Positions 5,376 through 5,411 of a DNA stretch of 5,411 bases are shown in pieces. Positions within the stretch are counted from its first letter, which is position 1; each line of letters begins with the position of its first letter. The notes beneath the pieces were generated by a model that saw only the letters and a program-made list of their open reading frames with translations, had not been told where the DNA came from and searched no databases. The DNA lies in assembly GCA_949280095.1 (NCBI GenBank), contig CASDHD010000073.1, positions 1-5,411 on the forward strand, in the 5' to 3' direction. This DNA comes from an uncultured Bacilli bacterium (GTDB lineage Bacteria > Bacillota_I > Bacilli_A > RF39 > UBA660). The position numbers and the translations under genes are program-made.

Positions 5376-5411
5376 GTTTGAACCATCCTATTATTTTTTG
5401 AAAGATATTTT

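Noticed and set aside
1..5411. Mycoplasma-type code (TGA as Trp), CRISPR array, tRNA or insertion sequence
   Set aside because: TGA ends three genes at their expected lengths and Trp is encoded by TGG. No regular spaced repeats, cloverleaf-like sequence or transposase motifs were seen on either strand.

Overview
The window is about two-thirds AT and has Gram-positive-type signals: strong Shine-Dalgarno sequences, TTGACA/TATAAT-like promoters, A/U-rich intrinsic terminators, a class B sortase, and the sporulation pair spmA-spmB. TGA is used as a stop (sortase, spmA and spmB all end in TGA), so this is the standard bacterial code and not the Mycoplasma code. The best guess is a low-GC Bacillota, possibly an uncultured gut Bacilli or Clostridia lineage with a spore-forming ancestry. 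The species cannot be named from the sequence.

Layout. At the left edge a class B sortase, cut at its 5' end, runs on the + strand and ends at 548 in a small terminator. Everything else is on the - strand. Read right to left in transcription order, it is: spmA (5375-4794) and spmB (4797-4279), coupled by a 4-base ATGA overlap; a secreted or membrane-anchored glucosaminidase-like wall hydrolase (4145-3468) with its own consensus promoter; a 540-residue single-pass membrane protein with a long acidic disordered tail and an extracellular Ig-like, cysteine-paired region (3363-1741), with its own near-perfect promoter; and a GT2 glycosyltransferase with a TPR tail (1643-567), which converges on the sortase.

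Terminators after the hydrolase and after the 540-residue protein, with promoters just downstream of them, suggest that the middle genes are mostly separate transcription units. The common theme is the cell envelope: wall hydrolysis, surface protein attachment, an unrecognised surface or membrane protein, possible glycosylation, and spore core/cortex maturation. I see no CRISPR array, tRNA, rRNA, insertion sequence or recognisable defence system. The least explained item is the 540-residue membrane protein; the cysteine-rich active-site region of the hydrolase is the next most unusual. No established new system can be claimed from this window alone.
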